Shown: positions 43,144 to 51,587 of the stretch, in pieces
Layout of the letters: each line of letters begins with the position of its first letter
Position numbering within the stretch: the stretch's first letter is position 1
Assembly (NCBI RefSeq): GCF_016905005.1
Contig: NZ_JADIKC010000004.1
Coordinates: 248,001 to 312,000 of the forward strand
Length of the DNA: 64,000 bases
Source of the DNA: Dyella kyungheensis
Lineage (GTDB): Bacteria; Pseudomonadota; Gammaproteobacteria; Xanthomonadales; Rhodanobacteraceae
Reading direction: 5' to 3'
Position numbers and translations under genes: made by a program
Notes under the pieces: model-generated
The model's input: only the letters and a program-made list of their open reading frames with translations
What the model was told of the DNA's origin: nothing
Database searches by the model: none

Positions 43144-45750
43144 GTGGTGGAGCAGACAGGGGCACCAGCCCCGATTTCCGGTGAAGTGCTTGCGCGTCCT
43201 GGCCTGATGGTCAGGTTGCGCAGGCTTGCCGGTCCACTGCTGTCGGTGGCCATGCTCTGCCTGGCGCTATGGGCGCTGCATCGCCTGGCCAGCGAGGTGA
43301 GCTATCGCGAGGTGGCGCGCTACGTCCACGGGCTGGAGAACTACCGCGTCGCGCTGGCCGTGCTGCTCACCGCCGGCAGCTACGGCGTGATGATCCTGTA
43401 CGACTGGTTCGGCCTGAAGTACATCGGCAAGCGCCTGCCGGGTGCGCAGGTCAGCCTGATCTCCTTCATCAGCTATGCCTTCAGCAATGCGCTTGGCATG
43501 GCATTGCTGATCTCCGGTTCGATCCGCTATCGCTTCTACATCCAGGCCGGCCTTTCCACCGCCGAGGTGGCGAAGGTGGTGGTGTATTGCACGCTGAGTT
43601 TCTGGCTGGGCCTGTGCGCGCTCACCGGCGTCACCCTGTTGCTGGTGCCGGTGCCGCCATCGTTGCCGCTGGCCAGCTGGCGTCTTCCGGTCGCCGCCGT
43701 GCTCACGCTCATTTCGTTGCTGTGGATGGTGGGCAGCCGCCTGCTTGGACGTCCATTGCGGCTGTGGCGTTGGCGCGTGAGCCTGCCGGGCACGCTGGTC
43801 GCCACGCGGCAGGTGCTGGTCGGTGCGGTGGACTGGGGGTTGGCGGCCTACGTGCTGTATCTGCTGATGCCCAATCAGGTGGACACGGGCTTCGGGCACT
43901 TTCTCGCCATCTTCGTCTTGGCCCAGATCGCCGGCCTGATCAGTCATGTGCCAGGCGGTCTGGGCGTGTTCGAAGCGGTGATGCTGGCCGGCTTCGGCGC
44001 GGAAGGAAACCAGGGCCTGGAAGCGCCCATCCTCGGTGCGCTGGCGGCCTATCGCCTGATCTACTACTTCCTGCCGTTGTTCGCGGCGACCGTGGTGGTG
44101 CTGTGGCGCGAAGCGCGCGGCCTGCGTCAGAAGACCTTGCTGGCACCGTGGTTCACCGGGTTGCTGCCGCCTTTTTTTGCGGGCCTCACGCTGGTATCCG
44201 GCGCGGTGCTGCTGTTCTCCGGCGCCACCTCGGCTTTGCCGCAGCGCCTGGCGATCCTGCGCGACGTGCTGCCGCTGGCGGTGCTCGAGGTCTCGCACTT
44301 CCTCTCCAGTGTGGTCGGCATGATGTTGCTGATCCTGTCGCGCGGCCTGCAGCGGCGCCTCGATGCGGCGTACGTGCTCACGCTGATCCTGCTGGTGCTG
44401 GGCGCAGTGCTGTCGCTGCTCAAGGGCATCGATTACGAAGAGGCCACCCTGCTGTCGCTGCTGGCGCTCGCGCTGGCGCCGGCCCATCGGTTGTTCTATC
44501 GCCGCGCGTCGATGTTCAGCGCCAGCTTCTCATGGGGCTGGATCATCGCCATCGTGGCGGTGCTCGGCTGCGCGGGCTGGCTGGTGGGTTTCAGCTACAA
44601 GCACGTGGAATACAGCAACAACCTGTGGTGGGAATTCAGCTTCTATCACGGCGGTGCGCCGCGCGCGTTGCGCGCGCTGGTCGGCGCGACGGCGGCGGGC
44701 CTGTTGTTTGCGTTGGCCAACCTGATCCGTCCCGCGCGTCCGCATTTGCAGCTTCCCAGCGAAGACGATCTGCAGCGCGCGCTGCCGTTGATCAAGAACT
44801 ACAGCTCCGCCCAGGCGCATCTCGCGCTGATGGGCGACAAGACGCTGCTGTTCGATGCCGACAACCGCGCCTTCATCATGTACGACGTGGAAGGGCGCAG
44901 CTGGGTCGCCATGGGCGATCCGGTGGGCGAGGACGAGCAGGCGCGGCGCGAACTGGTGTGGACCTTCCGCGACCAGTGCGAGCGCGCCGGCGGCTGGCCG
45001 CTGTTCTACCAGGTGCGCCAGGACGACCTGGACCTGTACCTCGAAGTGGGCATGAACTTCCTCAAGATCGGTGAAGAAGCCCGCGTGGAACTGGCCGGCT
45101 TCAACCTCGACGGCAAGTCCAAGAAGGTGTTGCGCAACACCATCAACAAGCTCACCCGCGACGGCATGCGCATGGAGATCGTGCCGGCCGATGCGGTGCC
45201 TGCGCTGATGCCGCAGCTGAGGAAGATTTCCGATGCGTGGATGCGCGACAAGGGCGTGCGCGAGAAAGGCTTCTCGCTGGGCACGTTCGATCCGGCCTAT
45301 CTCGAGCGCACGCCGATGGCGCTGGTCTGGCAGGGCGAGGAACTGGTGGCGTTCGCCAACCTGTTCCTCACCGACAACAAGGAAGAGGCCTCGCTGGACC
45401 TGATGCGGCACCTGCCGGACAGCACGGCCGGGATCATGGACTTCCTCTTCGTCAACCTTATGCAGTGGTCCAGGCAGGAAGGCTACCGCTGGTTCAACCT
45501 GGGCATGGCACCGTTCTCCGGCCTGCAGAACCGCCGCAGCGCGCCGCTGTGGAGCCGTGTTGGCGCGATGCTGTTCGGGCGTGGCGAGCGCTTCTACAAC
45601 TTCCGCGGCCTGCACAAGTACAAGGACAAATTCGACCCGGTGTGGGAACCTCGCTATCTTGCGGTGCCTAACGGCATTGCGTTGCCGCTGGTGTTCGCCA
45701 ACTTGGCGAGCCTTATTTCGGGTGGACTGTCGGGCATGGTGCGCCGTTGA
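43144..45750 (+). CDS. mprF: Bifunctional aminoacyl-phosphatidylglycerol synthase/flippase MprF
   Basis: An 868-residue protein starting at GTG (a second GTG follows immediately). The N-terminal two-thirds has about 13 membrane helices forming the flippase (SYAFSNALGMALLISGSIRYRFY, SHVPGGLGVFEAVML). The C-terminal third is a soluble GNAT-like DUF2156 synthase (KNYSSAQAHLALMGDKTLLFD, RNTINKLTRDGMRMEIV, FNLGMAPFSGLQNR). It transfers lysine or alanine from tRNA to phosphatidylglycerol and flips the product, lowering surface charge and giving resistance to cationic peptides. The amino acid cannot be read from sequence, but the downstream hydrolase suggests lysine. It overlaps that gene by four bases. 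Confidence 0.93.
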   Translation: MVEQTGAPAPISGEVLARPGLMVRLRRLAGPLLSVAMLCLALWALHRLASEVSYREVARYVHGLENYRVALAVLLTAGSYGVMILYDWFGLKYIGKRLPGAQVSLISFISYAFSNALGMALLISGSIRYRFYIQAGLSTAEVAKVVVYCTLSFWLGLCALTGVTLLLVPVPPSLPLASWRLPVAAVLTLISLLWMVGSRLLGRPLRLWRWRVSLPGTLVATRQVLVGAVDWGLAAYVLYLLMPNQVDTGFGHFLAIFVLAQIAGLISHVPGGLGVFEAVMLAGFGAEGNQGLEAPILGALAAYRLIYYFLPLFAATVVVLWREARGLRQKTLLAPWFTGLLPPFFAGLTLVSGAVLLFSGATSALPQRLAILRDVLPLAVLEVSHFLSSVVGMMLLILSRGLQRRLDAAYVLTLILLVLGAVLSLLKGIDYEEATLLSLLALALAPAHRLFYRRASMFSASFSWGWIIAIVAVLGCAGWLVGFSYKHVEYSNNLWWEFSFYHGGAPRALRALVGATAAGLLFALANLIRPARPHLQLPSEDDLQRALPLIKNYSSAQAHLALMGDKTLLFDADNRAFIMYDVEGRSWVAMGDPVGEDEQARRELVWTFRDQCERAGGWPLFYQVRQDDLDLYLEVGMNFLKIGEEARVELAGFNLDGKSKKVLRNTINKLTRDGMRMEIVPADAVPALMPQLRKISDAWMRDKGVREKGFSLGTFDPAYLERTPMALVWQGEELVAFANLFLTDNKEEASLDLMRHLPDSTAGIMDFLFVNLMQWSRQEGYRWFNLGMAPFSGLQNRRSAPLWSRVGAMLFGRGERFYNFRGLHKYKDKFDPVWEPRYLAVPNGIALPLVFANLASLISGGLSGMVRR

Positions 45751-46526
45751 AACGACTCTGGAAGTGGTTTGTTCTCGTTCTGTTGATCGCTGCCGGTGGG
45801 GGCCTCTGGGCCTGGCAGCCGTGGCATCACGCCAGCATGGAAGAGTCGCTGGTGCGGGTGCCGGCGCAGCCGGGCGTCACGCCGCTGGCGGGCCGCGAGG
45901 ACGTGGTGGCGATCTTCTATTCCGGCGACGGCGGCTGGCGCGACCTCGACCAGTCGCTGGGCAAGATCATCGCCTCGCACGGCATCCCGGTGCAGGGCGT
46001 GAGCCTGCTGCAGTATTACTGGCGCAATCGCCCAGCCAAGGAATCGGCCGTCGACCTGGATGCCTTGATCGCGCAATCGGTCTCGCAGCCGGGCAAGAAG
46101 CGCGTGTGGTTGATCGGTTTCTCGTTCGGCGCCGACGTGCTGCCTTCGGTGATCGATCAGTTGAGCCCCGAGGGCCGCGCGCGCATCGCCCAGGTGGTGC
46201 TGCTGTCGCCCAGCCACGACGTCAACTTCGAAATCGAAATGGAAGGCTATATGAAGGAGGGCTGGTGGAAGACGCACACCCAGGACTTCTTCCAGTGGCT
46301 CAATCCCGTGCAGCATTACGATGCCCTGCCGCCGCTCGAAGCACTCGACGGCCATCCGCCGGTGGTGTGCTACTACGGCGTCAAGGACAAGGACGATGCG
46401 CTTTGCGCCGATCCGAAGTTGCCGGGCTGGATCAAGGTCTACGAAAAGACCGGCGACCATCACTTCGACTACAACTACGAAGGGCTGGCGCAGCAGATGA
46501 TCCACGATCTGCCGGCGGCGCAGTAA
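45747..46526 (+). CDS. AcvB/VirJ-type periplasmic lysyl-phosphatidylglycerol hydrolase
   Basis: A 259-residue protein starting with TTG inside the mprF stop (TTGA overlap). A signal sequence or anchor spans residues 1-24. The hydrolase core has the opening IFYSGDGGWRDLDQSLG, nucleophile S126 in GFSFGADVLP, and the typical VVCYYGVKDKDDALC and HHFDYNYEGLAQQMI segments. AcvB of Agrobacterium and relatives split lysyl-phosphatidylglycerol in the periplasm and are encoded with the MprF homologue lpiA, exactly as here. It is the single-domain VirJ length rather than the two-domain AcvB. A REPIN follows. Confidence 0.88.
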   Translation: MKRLWKWFVLVLLIAAGGGLWAWQPWHHASMEESLVRVPAQPGVTPLAGREDVVAIFYSGDGGWRDLDQSLGKIIASHGIPVQGVSLLQYYWRNRPAKESAVDLDALIAQSVSQPGKKRVWLIGFSFGADVLPSVIDQLSPEGRARIAQVVLLSPSHDVNFEIEMEGYMKEGWWKTHTQDFFQWLNPVQHYDALPPLEALDGHPPVVCYYGVKDKDDALCADPKLPGWIKVYEKTGDHHFDYNYEGLAQQMIHDLPAAQ

Positions 46527-46539
46527 ATAGCCTCTCCTC

Positions 46540-46621
46540 TGTGGGAGCGCACCCTGTGCGCGACAAGCCGACGAGGCGGTGCACCCGGGTGTGACTGTCG
46601 CGCACAGGGTGCGCTCCCACA
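46540..46621. repeat. REPIN-like palindromic doublet
   Basis: Arms TGTGGGAGCGCACCCTGTGC and GCACAGGGTGCGCTCCCACA between converging virJ-like and SMP-30-like genes. Confidence 0.85.
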
Positions 46622-46639
46622 GTCTTCTTCTGGTGCCGC

Positions 46640-47635
46640 TCAGTTCGGCAGCGGCACCGATTCCAGATCGAACGGCACATGCCGTGGAATGCCCGCATCG
46701 TCGCCCTTGTGCGCAAACAGCAGGCCGTACTTCGATTCGATGAAGTAGACGCGGTGATGGGCGATCACGCCGCCGGACGGATCGTTGAGTCCGGCCACCA
46801 GCGTCTGCAGCGAACTGGCGCGATCGCCCGACAGCGTGGCCAGCGAGATCTGCCCGCCGTAGGGGCCGTCGTGCCCGAACGCATTGCTCTCGAAGATGAC
46901 CAGACGGTCAGGACCTGCCGTGCGAATGCCGTCGGCATTCTTCAGCGTGCGTGGCATCTCGATGCGCGTGACGGCGCTGGCGCTGCCATCGGATTGGATG
47001 TCGATGCGCAGCAGATACGATGCAGCGGTCACCGTGCTCACGTACACATGGTGGCGATCAATGGCGATGCCGTTGAGCTTGAAACCTTCCGGACCCGCGC
47101 TGAAGGCGGTGTCTTCCTTCCACACCTGCAGCGCGGCATCACCGTCGCGCCAGCGGAATACGCGCGGTTGGAACGAGTCGGTGACGTAGATGTTTCCCTG
47201 CTCGTCCTGGGCGAGGTCGTTGCAGTAACCCTTGTCGGGCAGCTCGTAACTGGCGCGCGGCGCGCCGGTGGCGAGGTCGTAGCTCTTGAGTGCGCTCGGC
47301 CGGGTGGGCACGGTGGTGTAGCCCAGCGTGCCCGAACAGATCCACAGCAATCCACGACGTGCATCGACCAGCACGCCTTGCCCGTTGGACAGTCCGTTGG
47401 AACCGGGCTTTACCAGCACCTCCGCCTGGTCGGCGCCGGGCTTCAGTCGCGCCACCGCGCCCTGGCGCCAGCTGCCCACGTAGAACGAGCCGTCGGGACC
47501 CACGGCAGCGCTTTCGGGGTACCAGTCTTCGGGCAGCGAGCGCGTGGACGGCGCCACGTCAGCGGCGTGGCCAGTGGCCGCCCAAGCCAGCGAGCAGGCC
47601 AGCGCGAGGCGGCACAGCAGGGTCGAGGTCGTCAT
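46640..47635 (-). CDS. SMP-30/gluconolactonase-like secreted beta-propeller
   Basis: A 331-residue protein with signal peptide (MTTSTLLCRLALACSLAWAATGHA). Repeated propeller strands are seen: YPESAAVGPDGSFYVGSWRQGAVARL, GLLWICSGTL, YCNDLAQDEQGNIYVTDSFQPRVFRW and NGIAIDRHHVYVSTV. N-D and E residues in YCNDLAQDE and PESA resemble the metal site of SMP-30-type lactonases. It is divergent from a LysR gene that may control it. Confidence 0.8.
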   Translation of the reverse strand: MTTSTLLCRLALACSLAWAATGHAADVAPSTRSLPEDWYPESAAVGPDGSFYVGSWRQGAVARLKPGADQAEVLVKPGSNGLSNGQGVLVDARRGLLWICSGTLGYTTVPTRPSALKSYDLATGAPRASYELPDKGYCNDLAQDEQGNIYVTDSFQPRVFRWRDGDAALQVWKEDTAFSAGPEGFKLNGIAIDRHHVYVSTVTAASYLLRIDIQSDGSASAVTRIEMPRTLKNADGIRTAGPDRLVIFESNAFGHDGPYGGQISLATLSGDRASSLQTLVAGLNDPSGGVIAHHRVYFIESKYGLLFAHKGDDAGIPRHVPFDLESVPLPN

Positions 47636-47709
47636 CGCGGTACTCCCTAGGAAATGAGGCAGGGATTGTTGGCGGCCGCTCCTGGTTTATAAATGCGCTT
47701 CTGCTTCCT

Positions 47710-47723
47710 TCACTTCACAGTGA
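47710..47723. promoter_or_regulatory. Dyad between the SMP-30-like and LysR genes
   Basis: TCACT (47710-47714) and AGTGA (47719-47723) around TCAC lie ten bases before the LysR ATG. It could be an autoregulatory site but overlaps the ribosome binding region; the motif is short. Confidence 0.35.
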
Positions 47724-47732
47724 GGCTTTGGA

Positions 47733-48614
47733 ATGGATCGTCTGACCAGCATGGCGGTGTTCGTTCGCACGGTAGAGAAGGGCAGCTTTGCGGCAGCGGC
47801 CGAGGAGTTCGGCCTCTCGACCACCATGGTCGCCAATCATGTGCGCGCACTGGAGCAACAACTGGGCGCGCAATTGCTGGAGCGCACGACGCGCCGCCAT
47901 CACCTCACGGAAATCGGCACGGCCTACCTTGAGCGCTGCCGCGACGTGCTCAGCAGCGTGCAGGCGGCCGACCAGGTGGCCGAAGCCTTGCGCGCGGTGC
48001 CCCAGGGCACGTTGCGGGTCACGGCGCCGGTGACCTGGGGGGCGCACCGGTTGATGCCGGTGATCGGTGCCTATATGGCCAGCTATCCCAAGGTGCAGGT
48101 GGAACTGAGTCTCAACGACCGCGTGGTCGACATGCACGAGGAAGGCTTCGACGTGGCGATCCGCTCGGGCCCGCTGGCCGACGATGCATTGGTGGCCCGT
48201 CCGTTGGCACCATCGCGCATGTTCGTCGCGGCCAGTCCGGGCTATCTGGACATCCACGGCATACCGCAGCAGCCCGGGGATCTTGCCAGGCATGCCTGCC
48301 TGGGCTTCATGGCGTGGGGTCGTCATCACCACTGGCGGTTCACCCAAGGCGAGCGCCGCGTGGAGGTTCCCGTCGAAGGGCCGCTCGTGTGCAACAACGG
48401 ACAAGCCTTGTTGACGGCCGCGCTTTGCGGTGTCGGTATAGTCGTTCAGGCAGATGTGTTGCTTGCGCCCTCGATCGAATCCGGCCGGCTGGTGCGTCTG
48501 CTGCCCGATTGGGAACTTCCGGTGCGGCACCTGCATATCGTGCGTCGTCGCGAGACACGTCCGACCGCGAAGCTGCGTACCTTCGTCGATTTCGTGATGG
48601 AGAAGCTGGCTTGA
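47733..48614 (+). CDS. LysR family transcriptional regulator
   Basis: A 293-residue LysR regulator. The winged helix-turn-helix occupies residues 1-60 (MDRLTSMAVFVRTVEKGSFAAAAEEFGLSTTMVANHVRALEQ, cited by part) and the effector domain about 90-290. It is the only regulator next to the divergent SMP-30-like gene and overlaps the acyltransferase start by one base (TGATG), so it may be cotranscribed with that. Effector unknown. Confidence 0.9.
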   Translation: MDRLTSMAVFVRTVEKGSFAAAAEEFGLSTTMVANHVRALEQQLGAQLLERTTRRHHLTEIGTAYLERCRDVLSSVQAADQVAEALRAVPQGTLRVTAPVTWGAHRLMPVIGAYMASYPKVQVELSLNDRVVDMHEEGFDVAIRSGPLADDALVARPLAPSRMFVAASPGYLDIHGIPQQPGDLARHACLGFMAWGRHHHWRFTQGERRVEVPVEGPLVCNNGQALLTAALCGVGIVVQADVLLAPSIESGRLVRLLPDWELPVRHLHIVRRRETRPTAKLRTFVDFVMEKLA

Positions 48615-49771
48615 TGGATGCCGTAACGAACGACCATGCCATGCGTCGCAACACCGGTATCGACCTGCTGCGCGGCCTGTCCATTTTGCTGGTGGTACTG
48701 CACCACATCGGCCTTCGCATGCCGCTGCGCAAGACGGCTCTGCTCGATGTATTCCCCAGGACGCTGCTGAGCGCGCTCAATTTCAACGGCTACGAAGCCG
48801 TCTTCATCTTCTTCGTGATCTCCGGCTTTCTCATCGCGGGCAACGCGCTGCGGCGCAGTGGCTCTCTGTCGAACATCGATCTGCGTGCCTTCTATGCGCG
48901 CCGCTTCTCGCGCATCGCACCGTGCCTGCTGTTGCTTGTTGCCGTGCTCAGCGTGCTGCATCTGGCGGGCGCGCCCGACTACACGATCGACAGGGCTGGG
49001 CAGTCGCTGCCGCGGGCCATCGTGGCGGCGCTGGGTTTTCACTTGAACTGGTACGAGGGCATGACCGGTTACCTGCCCGGCAACTGGGATGTGCTGTGGT
49101 CGTTGTCGATCGAGGAAGTGTTCTATCTCGGCTTTCCGATCGTTTGCCTGCTGACGCGACGCAGCTGGATCCTGGTGCCGATGCTCGTGCTGCTCGCGCT
49201 GTCGCTGCCGTGGACACACGCTGCGCTGGCTGGCAACGAGATCTGGCAGGAGAAGGCCTACCTGCCAGGCATGGCGGCCATCGCCACCGGCGTGCTTGGT
49301 GCATTGATCGTGCAGCGATGGTGCAGCGTGTCGCGCGGTATCGCATGGGCGCTAGGCATGACCGGTGCGCTCGGCCTTTATCTCGTGATGTTCGAAGGCA
49401 AGCTGCTGTGGCAGACGATGCATGACGGTTACATGCTGGTACTTACGGCGGCGGCGTTGTGTCTGGTGCTTGCCAGTGTCTGGACAACAGGCGTCACACC
49501 GCGCCGTGGACTGGGCTGGCTGCGCTCGTGGGGACGCTTGAGCTACGAGATCTACCTCACCCACATGTTCGTGGTGTACGGCACGGTGAGGATCTTCAAG
49601 GCGATGGGTGGTGACATGTCGCTAGGTTTCCTTTGGTATGTGCCGGCGCTTGCCTTGTGCTGGTTGCTTGGACACCTGGTGGAGCGCTACGTATCGACGC
49701 CTGCAGAACGTTGGCTTCGTGCAAGGTGGGTGGGCACGCCGACAGCGATGCTCGCGGTTGCCGCGGAATAG
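48614..49771 (+). CDS. Acyltransferase 3 family membrane protein
   Basis: A 385-residue integral membrane O-acyltransferase with about ten helices. Family marks are NTGIDLLRGLSILLVVLHHIGLRMP (the His pair of the active site), FIFFVISGFLIAGN, FYARRFSRIAPCLLL and WSLSIEEVFYLGFP. These enzymes O-acylate polysaccharides or peptidoglycan precursors. ATG overlaps the LysR stop codon, so translation may be coupled. Substrate unknown. Confidence 0.9.
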   Translation: MDAVTNDHAMRRNTGIDLLRGLSILLVVLHHIGLRMPLRKTALLDVFPRTLLSALNFNGYEAVFIFFVISGFLIAGNALRRSGSLSNIDLRAFYARRFSRIAPCLLLLVAVLSVLHLAGAPDYTIDRAGQSLPRAIVAALGFHLNWYEGMTGYLPGNWDVLWSLSIEEVFYLGFPIVCLLTRRSWILVPMLVLLALSLPWTHAALAGNEIWQEKAYLPGMAAIATGVLGALIVQRWCSVSRGIAWALGMTGALGLYLVMFEGKLLWQTMHDGYMLVLTAAALCLVLASVWTTGVTPRRGLGWLRSWGRLSYEIYLTHMFVVYGTVRIFKAMGGDMSLGFLWYVPALALCWLLGHLVERYVSTPAERWLRARWVGTPTAMLAVAAE

Positions 49772-49956
49772 ACAAATTCGGCAAAACGCCGCGCGTTTCG
49801 CTATTGCTTACGATGTATGCCGAGCGAGATTTGTTGCGCCAGTTCTCAACTTCAGTGCCTGCGGCAGCAGCGCAAAAACACCTGTCACGCAGGGAACAGC
49901 TAACGCGTCGATGCCCATGGACACTCGCGCACTCTCATTGACGGGAGTGCGGAGCG

Positions 49957-50628
49957 ATGGAGTGCAGGGCGGATACCGGTATCGACGCGAGGTTCGAACA
50001 GGCCTGGCGTGCGCATCAACCCATGCTGTTGCGACGAGCGCGCCGATTGAGCGGCGGCCATGCGGATCGCGCCGACGAACTGCTGGCGGCCACCGCGCTC
50101 AAGGCGCTGCAGTTCACGCGTCATCGTCCGCATTTCATGGAACATCCGAAGGGCTTCCTGTTCGTTGTCCTTCGGCATGTCTTCGTCGATGGCGTGCGCC
50201 GGAGTGTGCGTGAAGGATTGGTATTCGACGATAGCGTCGACGTGCACGACGGCAAGATGGCCGTCGACGGTTATGCCGCGCCTTCCGCGATGCAGCGGCT
50301 GGAAGTGACCCAGCAGATCGCCTGCATCGAAGCCGCGCTGCGAACGATGAGTCCCGCCCAGCGCCGGCTGTTTGCGTTCCGCTTCATCGACGACTTGCCC
50401 TATCCGCAGATCGCCGAACGGCTGGGCGTCAACCAGCCCCTGCTGCGCAAGCGCGTGCAGCTGATACGCGACCGGCTGCGCACGGAAGTCGGTCGCGCCG
50501 CCACGCCGCGAGAGGAATCGACGCGCGCCACGGTTTTCACAGTCGTCGATGCCCGTCGTTATGAGAAGGGCAGCGGCCAGCGCCGCGACCTGCCAACACC
50601 GCCGACCAAAGGAAACAGTCATGGCTGA
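49957..50628 (+). CDS. ECF-like sigma-70 factor of the R-body locus
   Basis: A 223-residue sigma factor. Region 2 covers about 15-85 (QAWRAHQPMLLRRARRL, HPKGFLFVVLRHVFVDGVRRSV) and region 4 about 120-172 (LRTMSPAQRRLFAFRFIDDLPYPQIAERLGVNQPLLRKRV, cited by part). The C-terminal tail is Arg-rich and has no known domain. It overlaps the first RebB gene by eight bases, so the two are coupled. FecI-like sigma factors are associated with the R-body locus in Pseudomonas aeruginosa, which supports the same logic here. No anti-sigma gene is adjacent. Confidence 0.85.
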   Translation: MECRADTGIDARFEQAWRAHQPMLLRRARRLSGGHADRADELLAATALKALQFTRHRPHFMEHPKGFLFVVLRHVFVDGVRRSVREGLVFDDSVDVHDGKMAVDGYAAPSAMQRLEVTQQIACIEAALRTMSPAQRRLFAFRFIDDLPYPQIAERLGVNQPLLRKRVQLIRDRLRTEVGRAATPREESTRATVFTVVDARRYEKGSGQRRDLPTPPTKGNSHG

Positions 50629-50854
50629 CCCTCAAGTCAACGCCCAGATTACCGATGCCATTACGCAGACGAACGTGAAAGTGGTTGCGGAGGCACCGGC
50701 TCAAGCGATCGCGGCGCTCTATCAGGTGGCCAGTCATTCGGCGGGCCTCTCGTTGCAGAACGCGGTGCACAGCCAGCAGGCGCTCAATCAGATCTCCAAC
50801 GCCGTGGTGTCGAGGGCCGTCGCGATGATCATGTCCATCGCCGACAAACCCTAG
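50621..50854 (+). CDS. RebB family R-body protein, short form
   Basis: A 77-residue RebB-family protein. The N-terminus NAQITDAITQTNVKVVAEAPAQAIAALYQVASHSAG is closely related to the two copies at 54565 and 54972. It lacks their C-terminal part (MQIYSLDTTAT to the end), ending instead at VSRAVAMIMSIADKP. RebB proteins are structural subunits or assembly factors of R-bodies, rolled ribbons that unroll. AAAGGA precedes the ATG; the first bases overlap the sigma-factor stop. Confidence 0.88.
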   Translation: MADPQVNAQITDAITQTNVKVVAEAPAQAIAALYQVASHSAGLSLQNAVHSQQALNQISNAVVSRAVAMIMSIADKP

Positions 50855-50905
50855 ACGACTTTTCGCGAGTGGGATTGGGTTTTGGCGTAAGAGAGGAACG
50901 CGTAC

Positions 50906-51535
50906 ATGGCCTTCTGGTCGAAATGGATCTCGGGCAACCGGTCGCCGCGCGCAGCCAGCGGCGAAGACGATGGAGGGAATGCCGGTACGCCCGCGCAGGG
51001 GCCGGCACCTGCACCTGCACCGGCACCGGCACCATCGCCAGCGCCGCCACCACCGCCGACGAATGTGCGTTCGCTGATGACGGAACGGATGCTGTCGCAA
51101 AACCCGTCACCGCCGAACACCGATGCACTCGCACCCGCCATCGTGCAGGCGGTGCAGTTGAGCAACGCGGAGACGGCCAGCTATGCGCCTTCGCAGATCG
51201 CGCTGGGTCCCGACATGATGATCAGCCAGGCGTCGGGCCTGGTGGCGCAGGCGGCAGCGAACTATTTCGATGGCGTGAGCAAGCTGGTGTTGGCGAGCCA
51301 GAGTGTGTTGCTCAAGCAGATGACCCAGGCCTTGGCCGAGCAGAACCTCGAACAAGCCGGCGAAGACGCGTTGGGCATCGTCGCCACCGACCTGCTGATG
51401 GGCGCCGCCGCCGCCGTGGCTGCTGCCGCCGGCGCGATGGAAGCGGAGTCCGCCAGTTTCGCGATCGATCGCATCGACCAGAGCATCGCCAAGTACAGCA
51501 GCGTGCTGGCCGCTCGCAAGACGCCACCGCAATAA
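50906..51535 (+). CDS. R-body-associated Ala/Pro-rich helical protein
   Basis: A 209-residue protein with a Pro-Ala linker at residues 33-51. The C-terminal part (about 70-195) is predicted helical and Ala-rich; the stretch QIALGPDMMISQASGLVAQAAANYFDGVSKLVLASQSVLL recalls the helix pattern of RebB proteins (APAMAMGSIYQTMAHSTGILFENAV), so it may be a longer divergent Reb protein. That relation is inference by eye. It lies 51 bases after the short RebB gene and 52 before the deaminase-like gene, in one operon. Confidence 0.65.
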   Translation: MAFWSKWISGNRSPRAASGEDDGGNAGTPAQGPAPAPAPAPAPSPAPPPPPTNVRSLMTERMLSQNPSPPNTDALAPAIVQAVQLSNAETASYAPSQIALGPDMMISQASGLVAQAAANYFDGVSKLVLASQSVLLKQMTQALAEQNLEQAGEDALGIVATDLLMGAAAAVAAAAGAMEAESASFAIDRIDQSIAKYSSVLAARKTPPQ

Positions 51536-51587
51536 GCCGGACGGCAAGCAACGCCGCCTCTCGACCCACGCGTTACGAGGAGTTCCC

